From NCBI GenBank assembly GCA_030512295.1, contig JAULSR010000001.1, positions 2,689,001 through 2,753,000 on the forward strand: a stretch of 64,000 bases of DNA. Direction: 5' to 3'. Position numbers and translations under genes: made by a program. Within the stretch, counting starts at the first letter, position 1; every line of letters starts with the position of its first letter. This document shows, in pieces, positions 1 through 11,699 of the stretch. Source of the stretch: Bombardia bombarda. Taxonomy: Eukaryota > Ascomycota > Sordariomycetes > Sordariales > Lasiosphaeriaceae. The notes under the pieces are model-generated. The model had not been told where the DNA came from and searched no databases. It worked only from the letters and a program-made list of their open reading frames with translations.

Positions 1-1490
1 ATTGCGAGGGAATTTGGGTACCAGAGTACCGGATATAACCGGTTGAAGAAATGGAGACGGTTTAAAATCTCGTGTGTGCTGTATGGTAGGCGGTTGGATG
101 CCCTTGCCTGACCGCCAGTAGCTTGTTTCCTGATAAATTTGTCCCCCTGCTCTTTCTCATCGTCATGCACAGGCGCCGCAAGAGGGCAGCAGGGCAGCAG
201 GGCAGCAGACGGGGCAGCAGTAGCAGGGCAGGCGAGGAGGGCACACGGACCAGCTACATAAGGAAAAAGAGAGTAGCGGCCAAGCAGCCACAATAGCGCA
301 CAGAGGGAAGGCAAGATGGGCTTGTCTACGACTTGTAGAGGAAAGAGCCAAAAAATCCCGCAGGCTCATTCTTGACAAGGTACCAGGGTGGGGAAGCACG
401 GTAAGGTACCTCGCGCGGCGAGATTGCGGCGTATGGCGGGCCTGGGGCAGCTCGAGGTGGGGCAAGGTACTTGCTGACACTGCACGATTAAGGTAGCTAG
501 CTCATTGCGACCTGCACCTGGGCGACCCGCTTTGGATTGCAAGGGTGGGCCTGCCAATTGCTTGGCCTCGGAGGAAGAGGCAATCACATTTCTGCCCACA
601 GTGCCAATTGAGGCGGGAGAGAGACCGACCTGGGGCCGACGCGGCACCAAAGCTCGAGCAATCTGGGCAGGCTGGGCGGGAAAGCGCACTGAGCAGCAGA
701 CAGTCCACGGAGAGGCGCGCACAGTGCAACGACCTGGGAGCTTGTTGCTCGACTCATCGCCCACCCAGCGCAGAGAGAGCTCTTTCTTGTTGTGTCTGAA
801 TGGGCCAGTGGATGTGCGGATGCGATCCGCCCCCTCGCCCCCTACTGAGTACTGTGTGGCAGCAGTGGATAGAATCCCAATCCATAGCAGGCAAGGTAGG
901 CAGGTACGTCGCTTGGGTGTACACACGGTATCGTGCCTGTTGTATCGACCTTGTCGACCATAGGAAAGGCGCGCTAAGAGGGTATCCGTACGGAAAGGAT
1001 TGACTTTGGCATTTGGCCGGAAGGGTCGCTCGACGCTCGGTGGCTTGCTCACCACCCACGGAAAGATTGAAATACATCTCTCGCCCGCCGCTCTCCCCTC
1101 CTTCTTTCCTCTTTTCGCTTTACGCACGAAGGTCCTTTTTAATCCCTCCCTTCGACGTGAGGTCTCCCTCGAGTCCTATCTGACCCATTTTCCTCGGTCT
1201 TTTCTCTTCTTAATAATTTCGTGGACATAACACCACATCCTCCTGCACGCCATATACCAATCAATCTCTTTCACCTATTAGGTCATCAACAACAAATACC
1301 TCGCTGCCGAACCTAGCTTGGTCGTCTTCGCACCTATTACTACCGCAGCATCTTTTACCTGAACGCGTGTCTATCCTCTATAGCTCTATAGACCACGTCC
1401 CTAGATCGCCCTAAAGAGATTTTAATTACCCAGCCCATTTGATAGGCAACACGACGCCTTAAGCAGCGTTCGTTTGCCAACACCGCGCCC
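1..1490. other. Upstream region of pma1, no gene seen
   Basis: This stretch holds the promoter and leader side of the proton-ATPase gene. No open frame in it has recognisable protein character; the longest, a 253-codon minus-strand frame at 366-1127, reads as random GC-rich translation. From about 1085 to 1490 the plus strand becomes pyrimidine-rich, as is common around transcription starts and leaders of strongly expressed fungal genes. Short AAGGTAC repeats at 377-470 are listed separately. I see no convincing TATA box at a fixed distance from the start codon. The left edge may contain the end of a neighbouring gene outside the window, but nothing supports one. Confidence 0.6.
377..470 (+). 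promoter_or_regulatory. Three AAGGTAC repeats upstream of pma1
   Basis: The 7-mer AAGGTAC occurs at 377-383, 403-409 and 464-470, about 1.0-1.1 kb before the pma1 start codon. Three copies in 94 bp is far more than chance would give. I cannot name a binding protein, so a cis-regulatory role is inference only. Confidence 0.3.
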
Positions 1491-4400
1491 ATGGCGGAGC
1501 ATTCGACACACGGCGCTCCGGCGCTGTCGACAAACATCGAGAGCGGCAAGTTTGACGAGAAGGACCCTCGCACTGTCGCTCCCGTCCCTGCTACCAAGGA
1601 CAACAAGATTGTCGAGGCGGAGGAAGATGATGAAGACATTGACGCCCTCATTGACGACCTGGAGAGCCAGGACGGTCATGTAGATGTAAGCGACTACCCT
1701 TTTACACGCGTGTCTTGGCATTCGCATCCGCTTGCCTTTCAACCATGGCCAATACTGACCCATGGCAATTAGGAAGAGGAGGAAGAAGAGGCTGGCCCCG
1801 GTGCCGGTCGTGTTATCCCTGAGGAGATGCGTAAGTTTTCCATCCTGTCGCGTCTGCAACCAGGACCCGTCTAACCTTCTCCTTCACAGTTGCTACCGAT
1901 ACCCGCCACGGTCTTACTACTGAGGAGGTTCTCCAGAGACGCAAGAAGTATGGTCTCAATCAGATGAAGGAGGAGAAGGAGAACTTGATCCTCAAGTTCT
2001 TCAGCTACTTCGTTGGTCCTATCCAGTTCGTCATGGAGGTAAGATTTCCCCCACGCCCTCGTTTCGACCCGGCACATTGGTGCTGAAACGAAACGTTACC
2101 CCACTCCCATATTACTGAGTCAATGCTAACATGATTGACTAGGCTGCTGCAGTCTGTATGTACCAACCGCCCCCGCTCTCAATGCCTGCACCTAGACGTG
2201 CATGGCTAATTGGACAATTGGCTCTAAACACCCGTGTAATATGATTTGCTGACTTTGTGATTTATACAGTGGCTGCTGGTCTCGAGGACTGGGTCGATTT
2301 CGGTGTTATCTGCGGTCTGTTGCTTCTCAACGCCGCTGTCGGTTTCATTCAAGAATTCCAGGCTGGCTCCATTGTGGAGGAGCTGAAGAAGTAAGACAGC
2401 CCAAATCGCTCCGCTGTCAATCCCGCCATTGGGATGCTAACCAATCTTCCATAGGACTCTTGCCCTCAAGGCTGTTGTTCTCCGTGACGGTACCCTCAAG
2501 GAGATCGAGGCCCCTGAAGTTGTTCCCGGTGATATCCTCCAGATTGAGGAGGGTACTATCATTCCCGCTGATGGCCGCATCGTCACCGATGATGCCTTCC
2601 TCCAAGTCGATCAGTCTGCCATCACCGGTGAATCTCTCGCTGTTGACAAGCACAAGGGCGACCAGTGCTACGCTTCGTCTGCTGTCAAGCGTGGTGAGGC
2701 TTTCGTCGTCGTCACTGCCACCGGTGACAACACGTTCGTCGGTCGTGCCGCTGCCCTCGTCAACGCTGCTAGTGCCGGCACTGGACATTTCACTGAGGTC
2801 CTTAACGGCATTGGTACCATTCTGCTCATCCTGGTCATCTTCACCAACTTGGTTGTCTGGATCGCCTCCTTCTACCGTTCCAACCCCATTGTTATGATCT
2901 TGGAGTTCACCCTGGCCATCACCATCATTGGTGTCCCCGTCGGTCTTCCCGCGGTCGTCACCACCACCATGGCTGTTGGTGCCGCTTACCTCGCCAAGAA
3001 GAAGGCTATCGTTCAGAAGCTCTCTGCCATCGAGTCCCTTGCTGGTGTTGAGATTCTCTGCTCCGACAAGACCGGTACCCTCACCAAGAACAAGCTGTCT
3101 CTCGCCGAGCCCTACACTGTCCAGGGCGTTGACCCCGAGGATCTCATGTTGACTGCCTGCTTAGCCGCTTCGCGCAAGAAGAAGGGTATGGATGCCATCG
3201 ACAAGGCCTTCCTCAAGAGCTTGAAGTACTACCCCCGCGCCAAGGGTGTCCTCAGCAAGTACAAGGTTATCGACTTCTTCCCCTTCGACCCTGTCTCCAA
3301 GAAGGTTACCGCTATTGTCGAGTCCCCTCAGGGCGAGCGCATCACCTGTGTCAAGGGTGCTCCTCTTTTCGTTCTCAAGACCGTCGAGGAGGACCACCCC
3401 ATCCCCGAGGAGGTTGACCAGGCATACAAGAACAAGGTCGCTGAGTTCGCTACCCGTGGATTCCGTTCGCTCGGTGTTGCCCGCAAGCGTGGTGAGGGCT
3501 CCTGGGAGATTCTCGGAATCATGCCCTGCTCTGACCCCCCCGTCACGATACCGCTCGCACTATCAACGAAGCCAAGGGTCTCGGTCTCTCCATCAAGATG
3601 CTTACTGGTGATGCCGTCGGCATCGCTCGTGAGACTTCTCGTCAACTCGGTCTCGGTACCAACGTCTACAATGCTGAGCGCCTCGGTCTTGGTGGCGGCG
3701 GTGACATGCCCGGCTCTGAGGTCTACGATTTCGTTGAGGCTGCCGATGGTTTCGCCGAGGTCTTCCCCCAGCACAAGTACAACGTCGTCGAGATTCTTCA
3801 GCAGAGAGGTTACCTTGTCGCCATGACTGGTGATGGTGTCAACGATGCTCCTTCCCTCAAAAAGGCCGATACTGGTATTGCTGTCGAGGGCGCTTCCGAT
3901 GCCGCCCGCTCCGCTGCCGATATTGTCTTCCTTGCTCCCGGTCTCGGCGCCATCATTGACGCTCTCAAGACTTCCCGCCAGATTTTCCACCGCATGTACG
4001 CGTACGTTGTCTACCGTATCGCCCTGTCCATCCATCTTGAGATCTACCTTGGTCTCTGGATTGCCATTTTGAACCGCAGCTTGAACATTGAGCTTGTCGT
4101 CTTCATTGCCATTTTCGCCGACGTTGCCACTCTTGCCATTGCCTACGATAACGCTCCCTTCAGCAAGACCCCCGTCAAGTGGAACTTGCCCAAGCTCTGG
4201 GGAATGTCCGTCCTTCTCGGTGTTGTCCTTGCCGTCGGTACCTGGATTACCGTTACCACCATGTACGCCCACGGCGAGAACGGCGGTATCGTCCAGAACT
4301 TTGGTAACATCGATGAGGTTGTCTTCCTTGAGATTTCGCTCACTGAGAACTGGCTCATCTTCATCACTCGGTAAGTCTTTGAACACTTCTTTCTAATTAT

Positions 4401-4760
4401 CTACTTCTGTTTACTGACATTATTGCTTCTAGTGCCAACGGTCCTTTCTGGTCTTCCATTCCTTCTTGGCAACTCGCCGGTGCCATCCTCGTTGTAGATC
4501 TGCTTGCTACTTTCTTCACGATCTGGGGTTGGTTCGAGGGTTACAAGCAGACCAGCATTGTCGCCGTCGTCCGTATCTGGATTTTCAGCTTCGGCATCTT
4601 CTGCATCATGGGCGGTGTCTACTACATCCTCCAGGACAGCGTCGGTTTCGATAACCTGATGCATGGCAAGTCGCCTAAGGGCAACCAGAAACAGCGCTCC
4701 CTGGAGGACTTTGTCGTCTCTCTCCAGCGCGTGTCGACGCAGCACGAGAAGTCGCAATAG
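1491..4760 (+). CDS. Plasma membrane H+-ATPase (P-type, PMA1)
   Basis: P3A-type ATPase that pumps protons out across the plasma membrane at the cost of ATP and energises nutrient uptake. Exons by splice sites and phase: 1491-1685, 1773-1830, 1890-2038, 2143-2155, 2270-2390, 2455-4370, 4433-4760. The fourth exon is only 13 nt. Visible motifs are the acidic N-terminus, TGES near residue 236, the phosphorylated Asp in SDKTGTLTKNK (about D383), MLTGDAVGIARETSRQLG, TGDGVNDAP, and a C-terminal autoinhibitory tail ending RVSTQHEKSQ with the Ser/Thr pair phosphorylated in the yeast pump. Corrected length is about 926 aa, close to the usual 920. As sequenced, the C run at 3535-3541 is one base short, so the frame breaks near residue 541 and resumes in the next frame. 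The rest is fully conserved, so I infer a sequencing or assembly error rather than a pseudogene. Confidence 0.95.
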
Positions 4761-5225
4761 GCGGCGGGATAAGGATAATTCGCGAACTACTTTCACAAAA
4801 TCATATGGCGTTGCAGAGATTCATTTTAGTTGCCTGTTAAAAAAGACATGGGACTGCATAGCCCCGGCCCTCTGTGGCATCTCGGTTGTTGGAGATTCAT
4901 AGACTTAAAGATATAGCGGCCGAGAGGTTGCCGCTGGGCTTAACTTTCTTGATGATTTGTTTCGGCTTTTCTTGAGGGTGACCTCAACCCATAACACATT
5001 GTTAGAAGCTAATACTAAATTGTAAAATATATGTTCCATATAACTTCTTTCGTGCTTTGACTGATTGTGCAAAGTTTTGATCCAAGTTATGTATGGTATC
5101 CAGTGATGGAGTCACATGACTTGCCTCACTGAACCTTAAAAATTCCAAGTCGCCTTTTCTTTCCGAGTCGCTGTTCCAGCGCTATTCGTTTTACATCATC
5201 TTTTGTTTCCAACCTTGCACTCCAC
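4761..5225. other. Intergenic, pma1 3' side to WD40 gene
   Basis: This 465-bp stretch carries the 3' untranslated side of pma1 and the promoter of the next plus-strand gene. It is richer in A and T than the flanking coding DNA. No open frame here has protein character and I see no RNA gene. Confidence 0.6.
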
Positions 5226-5261
5226 ATGACCGAAGACTTACTCTTTCGGGCTGTGCGTTGA
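5226..5261 (+). promoter_or_regulatory. Short uORF before the WD40 gene
   Basis: An 11-codon frame, MTEDLLFRAVR then TGA, ends eight bases before the proposed start codon of the downstream WD40 gene and lies in another frame. If it is in the mature leader it would make ribosomes reinitiate or leak past it, lowering translation of the main frame. The transcript start is unknown, so its presence in mRNA is an inference. Confidence 0.35.
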
Positions 5262-5269
5262 ACCGTAAG

Positions 5270-7122
5270 ATGAATGTCCAAATTCCGGGATACTATTACG
5301 GTGACTGCTACATACTACCTACCCACTTGTGTCCTTCTTGAAGTGGAATCTAATATCTAGGTGATAGACATCGACAAAAAAAAGTACTTCAAGATCGAAA
5401 ATGGCAAGACGGCGCCAAGCAGTGCTGCATGGTCTGACAGCAATGTCAAGCGCAGGCAGCTTGACAGTCATGATGCAGAAGTGCGACGAGAGCAGCTGGC
5501 GCAGATTGCAGCCCGCGTGAGACGCTCGCGTCTTCTCAATGAGCCGCTGACAGGAGGTTTCTTGGGGCGCGAGACAGGCCAGACATGGCATTCTTATCTT
5601 GATACTCAGACAGCGAGCTGGGCCCAGGGACTTCGCTCAAAGGGCAGCATATGGCTAGACCAGCCAGATGCCACAGACGCGTCGTACAGAACCGACACCG
5701 TGTCTGTCATGTACATTGGAAACAATGATACCGAGACAGGCCTGGGTATCGCCTATGGAGGTATGTGGTGCCTTATTCGCCTTGAGGTGTTGCACCTCTT
5801 ACCTTTATAAGATCGATTCTGATTTTCCCTTTCTGTTATTTAGCGATTAGGGACGAACCATTGATGAAATCTTATATTCCGAGGGACGCTGAAGACGAGT
5901 AGGTTGAGCTTCCCCATGTTTCTCCTGTTCTGGCCGCCATATTGACTGACACATGTCCATTCGTCGTTCTAGAGTCAACTTTTATAGTGCTCATTCCGCA
6001 CATCGCAACCTAACCTTCATGGCCGAGCTGGCGTACCATCGCGTGCGGCAGGTTTCGTCGGTCACGTATCATGAGTCTACTCACAATATGTTGCTTACCT
6101 CCCGGGAGCCGTTTGGAGAAACTGGTCACATTGGTCTTCATTGTTGGCAGCCGCTGCTGGCGGAGCGTGGCAACACGCATTCGACGTGGTTAGCTGAAGG
6201 AGACTCACGGGCTTTCTACATGCCAGCATCCATGCGGCAGAGGGTTAATTGGGCCAACACGTGTACGCCTGCGCCTGCGGCATCTAGTCTTGTCTGCGTG
6301 GTCGGCACCGCTAAGGGCATCGTGAAGCTTGTCGATGATCGGCTTCACTGGCTCACGAACCCACAAGGAGCGCCCAACGACGGCGGCAGCAGCAATCGAC
6401 TGGCTGTGCATGGCGAGATCTTCAGCTTGGACTTCCTTGCCCAAAACCCGGCAGACGTGATCCTCGCCGGCGGCCGCTCATGTCAGGTGACGATCGTCGA
6501 CATGCGCACGCCCGAGCACGAGTGGACCTGCATCAACCACCTCAGCTCCGTGGCTCATGTGCACTCCGTCGGCGCCCACCAGATCCTGGCCGCCGGACCG
6601 CGCAGTGCCATGGCCATCTACGATATTCGCTACCACAGCAAGCGAACGAGTCAGGTTCAGACTCAGAGTTGGGATCCGCAGCAGCAGAAACAGCAGCAGC
6701 AACAGCACAAAAAGAACAAAAACCCCCCCTCTGACCACAGCATGGGTGACAGCAGCACCACTAACAATAGCTGGCTTCAGAATCAACAGTCCACACCCCT
6801 ATTGACATTCTCGGGCTACCGCAACGACGCCCATCTGCAAATCGGCCTCGACATCCTGCCCGAAAACGGCGGCATCGTAGCGGCCGCGCACGACGACAAA
6901 ACGGTCGCCTTGTACTCGCTGCGTGACGGCAAGCGCCTCCCCTCGCCCGCCGTCGACGCCATCTCGGCGCCTGGCGTTGTCAAGAGCATTTCGTTCAAGA
7001 CTCTGCCGGGGGACAGGAACGCCAGCTTGTTTGTCGGCGATGGGCCGCACATTAAGAAGTACTCGTTTGGAACCAGGACGCCGCGGCGGGCTCATGGTAA
7101 GGTAGAGATCTGGGAGGAGTGA
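5270..7122 (+). CDS. WD40 protein, DCAF4-like
   Basis: Predicted WD-repeat protein of about 542 aa. Exons: 5270-5300, 5368-5760, 5844-5898, 5973-7122; all junctions keep frame. The N-terminus MNVQIPGYYYDIDKKKYFKI joins the first two exons and is the IPGYYYD...KKYFKI motif that I associate with DDB1- and CUL4-associated factor 4 and its fungal relatives. Such proteins act as substrate receptors of CUL4-DDB1 ubiquitin ligases; that role here is inferred. WD-like blades run through the last exon, for example DVILAGGRSCQVTIVDMRTP and GGIVAAAHDDKTVALYSLRD. A Gln- and Lys-rich insert (6676-6722) interrupts them. The start was chosen because it restores the conserved N-terminal motif. It converges on the next WD40 gene, 526 bp apart. 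Confidence 0.75.
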
Positions 7123-7648
7123 AGTGAGAGGAGATGTCCTAGGAGGGGGACACTTGGGCACATGTGTGTTTGTTTGTTTGCATGTTTGCTGGCTTGATAT
7201 GGTAACCCCTCTCCTCTATTATGAGTATGATACATACGTATATACGTGTTGATCCTGCGGGTTATGCATGGGTATTCCAGAGAGATGAGGGTAAGTGGCC
7301 ACAGCAGCAAGATATACAACACACATCACAAAGAGGAAAACCAAGAGGCTAGTAGATAATAAAGCAGAGAAAGACCAGATATCTGACGGGCCTTACTGAG
7401 CTGGCGAGGTCTACCTGCGACACAACACGACGCTGGGCTATGGATGGAAACCATATCTGACCCGTTGGTACATCACCACAAATAGGTAGATAGAATACTA
7501 CACGCTTAATTTATTTACCCCAAGCAAAGCATGAATTGCTACGCCAAGCAGGAGAACCATTAATACGCAGCTAGGGTATGCAGGCATGTTTCTAAAAGCA
7601 AAAGTCTAACTCGCTCCCTCCTGTTCCATCCAGTCTTTCCTTCTATAA
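7123..7648. other. Convergent intergenic region between two WD40 genes
   Basis: Both flanking genes end here, so the 526 bp hold two 3' untranslated regions. The middle is AT-rich with scattered TATA-like and ATAA-like strings compatible with polyadenylation on either strand. No gene is visible. Confidence 0.6.
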
Positions 7649-10600
7649 TCACTCTTCCATCATATCAACATCCTCTCCATCCTCCGAACCCCAGTCATCA
7701 GTTTCCTCACCCTCATCCTCATTCTCACCACCGCCTGCTCCCCCTCCAAAACAGTAATCCCCACCCCACACCCCAAACTCAACCCCGTCAGCCTCAAGCT
7801 CAACTCTCGCCCCCACCGCCAAACCCTCTATATCCAAATCCATCCCCACATTCTCTCGGTGTCTACTCTCCGGACCCAACACCTCCTTAACCGGCCGCAG
7901 CGCCATTGCACCTTCCCTCCTGCGCCCCGAAAACGAAACCTTGACTGCATCCTGCTGCTGCGCCTCCCAGTTCGCCAGCAGCGGCTGGCCCGGCTCGCCG
8001 TTGAAGTGCACCTCGCGCCTGAACAACCCCGCTTCCGCATAGCGCGGGCCCTGTACAGCGCCGACGGTCGGATCGCCATGTAATCTCAGCTGTCCGCTCA
8101 TCAGATATGCCCTAGCGCGGAGATGGCCGCTCTCAGGCTCTAGAGGGCGACCTTCCGCGTCGTGGGAGGGCATGGGTGGTTCGGGATGGGGTATCACGGG
8201 TTTGGGGCGTCTGATGGTCTTGAGCTGCAGCTGCTGCTGACGGCTGATTCCCCCTAGAGATCCAGGAGGCAGCTTGACCAAGGACGGGGCCGTGTTTTCT
8301 TCTTCGTCAACCGAGAGCAGGAAGACACGACCCGAGGCATCGCCGATGACGAGGCGGGAGCGATCCGGCGAAAACATGCCACATGAGACCGGGGCGGGGA
8401 CTTCAAGAAGGTCACGGACGAGCGGTTTCTTGCCGAGCGATCGAATATTCCATACTCTTACCACGCCATCAGATGACCCCGTGTAGAGCCGGTCCGGCGT
8501 GGTGCCCCAGGCAGTGAATTTGACGCCGACATCTTCACGCTCCCTATCGCCTCCAAGCTCCTCGACTGGGTCGCCGTGTCGAAGTATATGGATCGGCTTG
8601 TCGCCCTGCGATGTGTCCCAAACGTAGATATTACCGTCGGTGCAGCCCGCTGTGACAAAACAGTATGAGAAGCTATTTGGCCTGTTTGTTTTTGACGTGT
8701 AAGCAAGGGGTGAGAAGAAAGGTGTTGGATTCGAAACTCACATAATCGTCAGCTCATTGATATCAACCGCCGAACAGTCAAGCGTCTTGACTGGCGTGTA
8801 TCCCATGCCTCCAAGTTCCGGATTATCAGAAGGACGGAAGATGCGGATCTGCGTCCGCACGCCAGGATCAACATCCAGTCCCAGGCACGACGTTGCTGCG
8901 ATAAAACAGGGCTGATTTGGATGCCAAAGGACCTCAAAGACGTTCTGGGTCGTCGCCGAGGTAATGTTCCACCTTTGCCCCGTGATGCCATCCCACAAGC
9001 ACAGCTCTCCCGACTCTCGTCGGTCCTCGGGGATATCATGGTCCTCGCCGGTTCGACTTCGAGGGGAGTAGCCGACCAGCAACAGATGCGTGGCTCCAGG
9101 TGCGAGCCCCCATTGCATGGTGGCGGGGAAGTACGCCCACTTGTCCGTCGGCACGACATTGTTCTGCTCATCGGTGACGCGCGAGCAGCTTAATGACCGA
9201 TAGGGGCTGTTTGATATGTCATCCTTGTCAATATCGTAGATGCGCACAGCATCCGCCGCAACATCGGCAGCCGTCGCTACCATACCAGACTCATGCTTGG
9301 AAGAAGCAACAAAGTTGACGTTGCCATTGTGCTTCCACTCGCCCAAGAGACCCATCGAAGACCCCGACTGCTCAACCTTCCATATTTTGACAGTCCGGTC
9401 GAAGCCAGAGGTAAAGGCCCGGTCGTGAACAGCATCGTATGCAGACGAGACCACAGACGAATACAGCCACGGATCCTGGCTCTGCCTCATGGCATCAGTC
9501 GAGTTCTCTCCCTTCTCAACAATGGGGCGGACAATACGATGCTCTGGGTAGGCCCGAAGGGTGCCTTTACTGCAAGAGCCCAAAACCAGGTTTCCCGGCT
9601 TGTTGTACTGCTGGTTGTGCGAGTCGGAATGCTCCGTCGTCCCGCAGACGAATCCGTCGTTGGAGACCCAGACAATGGTGGAAATATCTCCCGCGCAGTC
9701 GGTCCACTCTGCTCGCAATTCTAAGCTATCCTCACGGCATTTTCTAAATTCGTTGGAAAAGTTCTCAGGGCGCCTCATAGACGCATATCCGCGTTGGCCT
9801 GCAATCTCCCTCGCAAAGAGCAGCGAGTGAATCCGGCTAGAGCGAGTGAATTCCCCCTGACGATCATAGTCGTCCCGCTCAAGTGTTAGAACCACGGGAT
9901 CCTTTCGTACTCTGCGATTTACCAAATCTTTAAAAAAGTTTCCGATATCTTTGACATTCCTCCGCGGAAATTGATTGCTCTCCTTTACGGCATCCAAAAT
10001 CCGCTGAACCTGAACCTTGTTTCGTTTAAGAAGTTTGTAAAGATCTTTCTGCGGGTCTCTCCGCCTCGGAGCAAGCTCTAGTGTCTCCCGAACAAAGCCA
10101 AGGAGATGCTTGATTTCGGGGAAGCTAAAGTCGACATGGAAGGTAACCGGACTGCGTAGTGTTTCGCGATCCAGTCGTAGGAAAGTGTGGGCACCGCTAC
10201 AAACCAGATCTCTTTCTTCTGCTGTGATATACGGATGCCGGGCTTCTGTAAACCAGCGAGAAGGCGTATTGGAATCGTTTTTATTATTTTCAGTAGCCCC
10301 CGTCCGCCAGGTCAAGGCGTGCGCGCGAGTACGGAAGTTTTGCGGCGATGTTGCTACCGGTCGCTTGCCCTTGTTTGGCGATCTTCGAGGTATATCTTCT
10401 ACCGCCCTTCGAGGTCGCCGGCCGGGCGGTCGGCCAATTCTGGGAGCGGGGGGCAACTGAGGCTGTGTGACATGTGGGTTTGGGAGGCGATTTGGAGCAA
10501 TAACAGGAGGGCTGGCTAGTGGCGAAGTTGCTAGCCGAGAAGCATATAGAGGGACGATGGGCACGCTGCTTTGTATCTGAGGAGGCCGAGACGTTGTACG

Positions 10601-11574
10601 GTTTGAAATGGCTGGTTTTGGAACCACACCGGCGCCGGCCTCGTCGTCATCATCATCAATGATTATTACTTCCTTCTTGGTCCGCGGCGTCGGTATGCTC
10701 GTATGAACGCTCGCTGGAAGAGGGGGCGGTGGGGGTGCTGCTCCGGGAGCAGCGGGCACTCTGGGTAGGCCACGAGGAAAGGGTAGAGGTATAGGCGAAT
10801 TCGAATATCTCAGTGCTGGAAGCACCTGAGGGGCTGGAGGAACTGAGGCCGGTTGGGGTGTTTGCGAAGTAGGCCTTTTGGCAAACGAGATTTGAGGAGG
10901 CGGGATCGAGGTTTGCTGATACTTGTGTGAGATGGGATTTTGCTGATATTGCTGTGCAAACGATAAAGTACGTCAGCAATAGCCTCATAATAACAGAGAA
11001 GCAACTTGCAGGCAGGCTTAGAAGGGCTCGGATTTCGTGTGGCACGCGAGCAGCTAGGAGGCGCTCAAACTCGGGGCCGATCCGTCCATTGAGCAGCTTG
11101 TACTCAGCCAGGAAGGGCAATCCGGTCAAAATACCGACAACCTAGAAGGGAGCGACGGGGTGAGGACGAGGTAAAGCTGAAAACAGGCTGAGATGAGAGC
11201 AGAAGGGAGGTGGAGGAAGCAAAATCAATAAAAGAAAAAGCACGAATACATACATGTCTACCAATCTCCTGGACTTTAAACCGATCCTTGGGGAGCTCGT
11301 TCAAGGCCTTATTGATGTGTGGAAATACCTGCTGCTGTAGGCATTGCGTGAACTGCGTGTTGTCCGTCCATTGCGGGACTTGGTGGTCGGGCTGGGAGGG
11401 CGATTGCGATTGCGATTGCGACTGACCATTAGGGCCCGGGGGCCCTCCGGCCAGCCTAGCAGCATGAAGAGTGGTCAGCGACGGGTGCTTAAGACGCGTC
11501 GAATTGGTCGAATTAGTTTCAGGCAGATGGTGAAGTGATGAAGAGCCCGTCGCCGTCGTGACTGTGGAGCTCAT
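7649..11574 (-). CDS. Large WD40-repeat protein (possible Raf1/DIM-9-type)
   Basis: Predicted protein of about 1231 aa. Exons in transcription order: 11574-11254, 11141-11010, 10951-8742, 8681-7649. The second intron uses GC-AG sites (donor GCAAGT at 11009-11004). An alternative in-frame start at 11634 would add 20 residues. The first ~400 residues are low-complexity, rich in Gln and Pro, with an acidic IIIDDDDDEAG patch near residue 247. A conserved helical region follows (FHVDFSFPEIKHLLGFVRET, near 420), then WD blades from about residue 590 to 1000, such as HDRAFTSGFDRTVKIWKVE, GCTDGNIYVWDTSQ and YTGSSDGVVRVWNI. The C-terminus is acidic. The layout resembles WD40 subunits of CUL4-DDB1 complexes such as fission yeast Raf1 or Neurospora DIM-9, which guide H3K9 methylation. 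That match is a guess from architecture; WD40 protein is firm. Confidence 0.75.
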
Positions 11575-11699
11575 GTGGTGAAGCTGGATTGAAGCCCGTG
11601 GGTGTCGAGGGCAGCGCGGCCGAAGCGCGGCCAAGGGAGTGCGCCGACCTCGAGGCCCGAGTAAATACGCACGTCGGCACCGATTATACTATCCCGGCT

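Noticed and set aside
366..1127. 253-codon minus-strand open frame upstream of pma1
   Set aside because: No domain, no conserved pattern, Arg/Pro/Ser-rich composition expected of GC-rich chance frames.
3328..4386. 352-codon frame antisense to the ATPase gene
   Set aside because: It mirrors the strong codon bias of the sense gene and has no protein features of its own.
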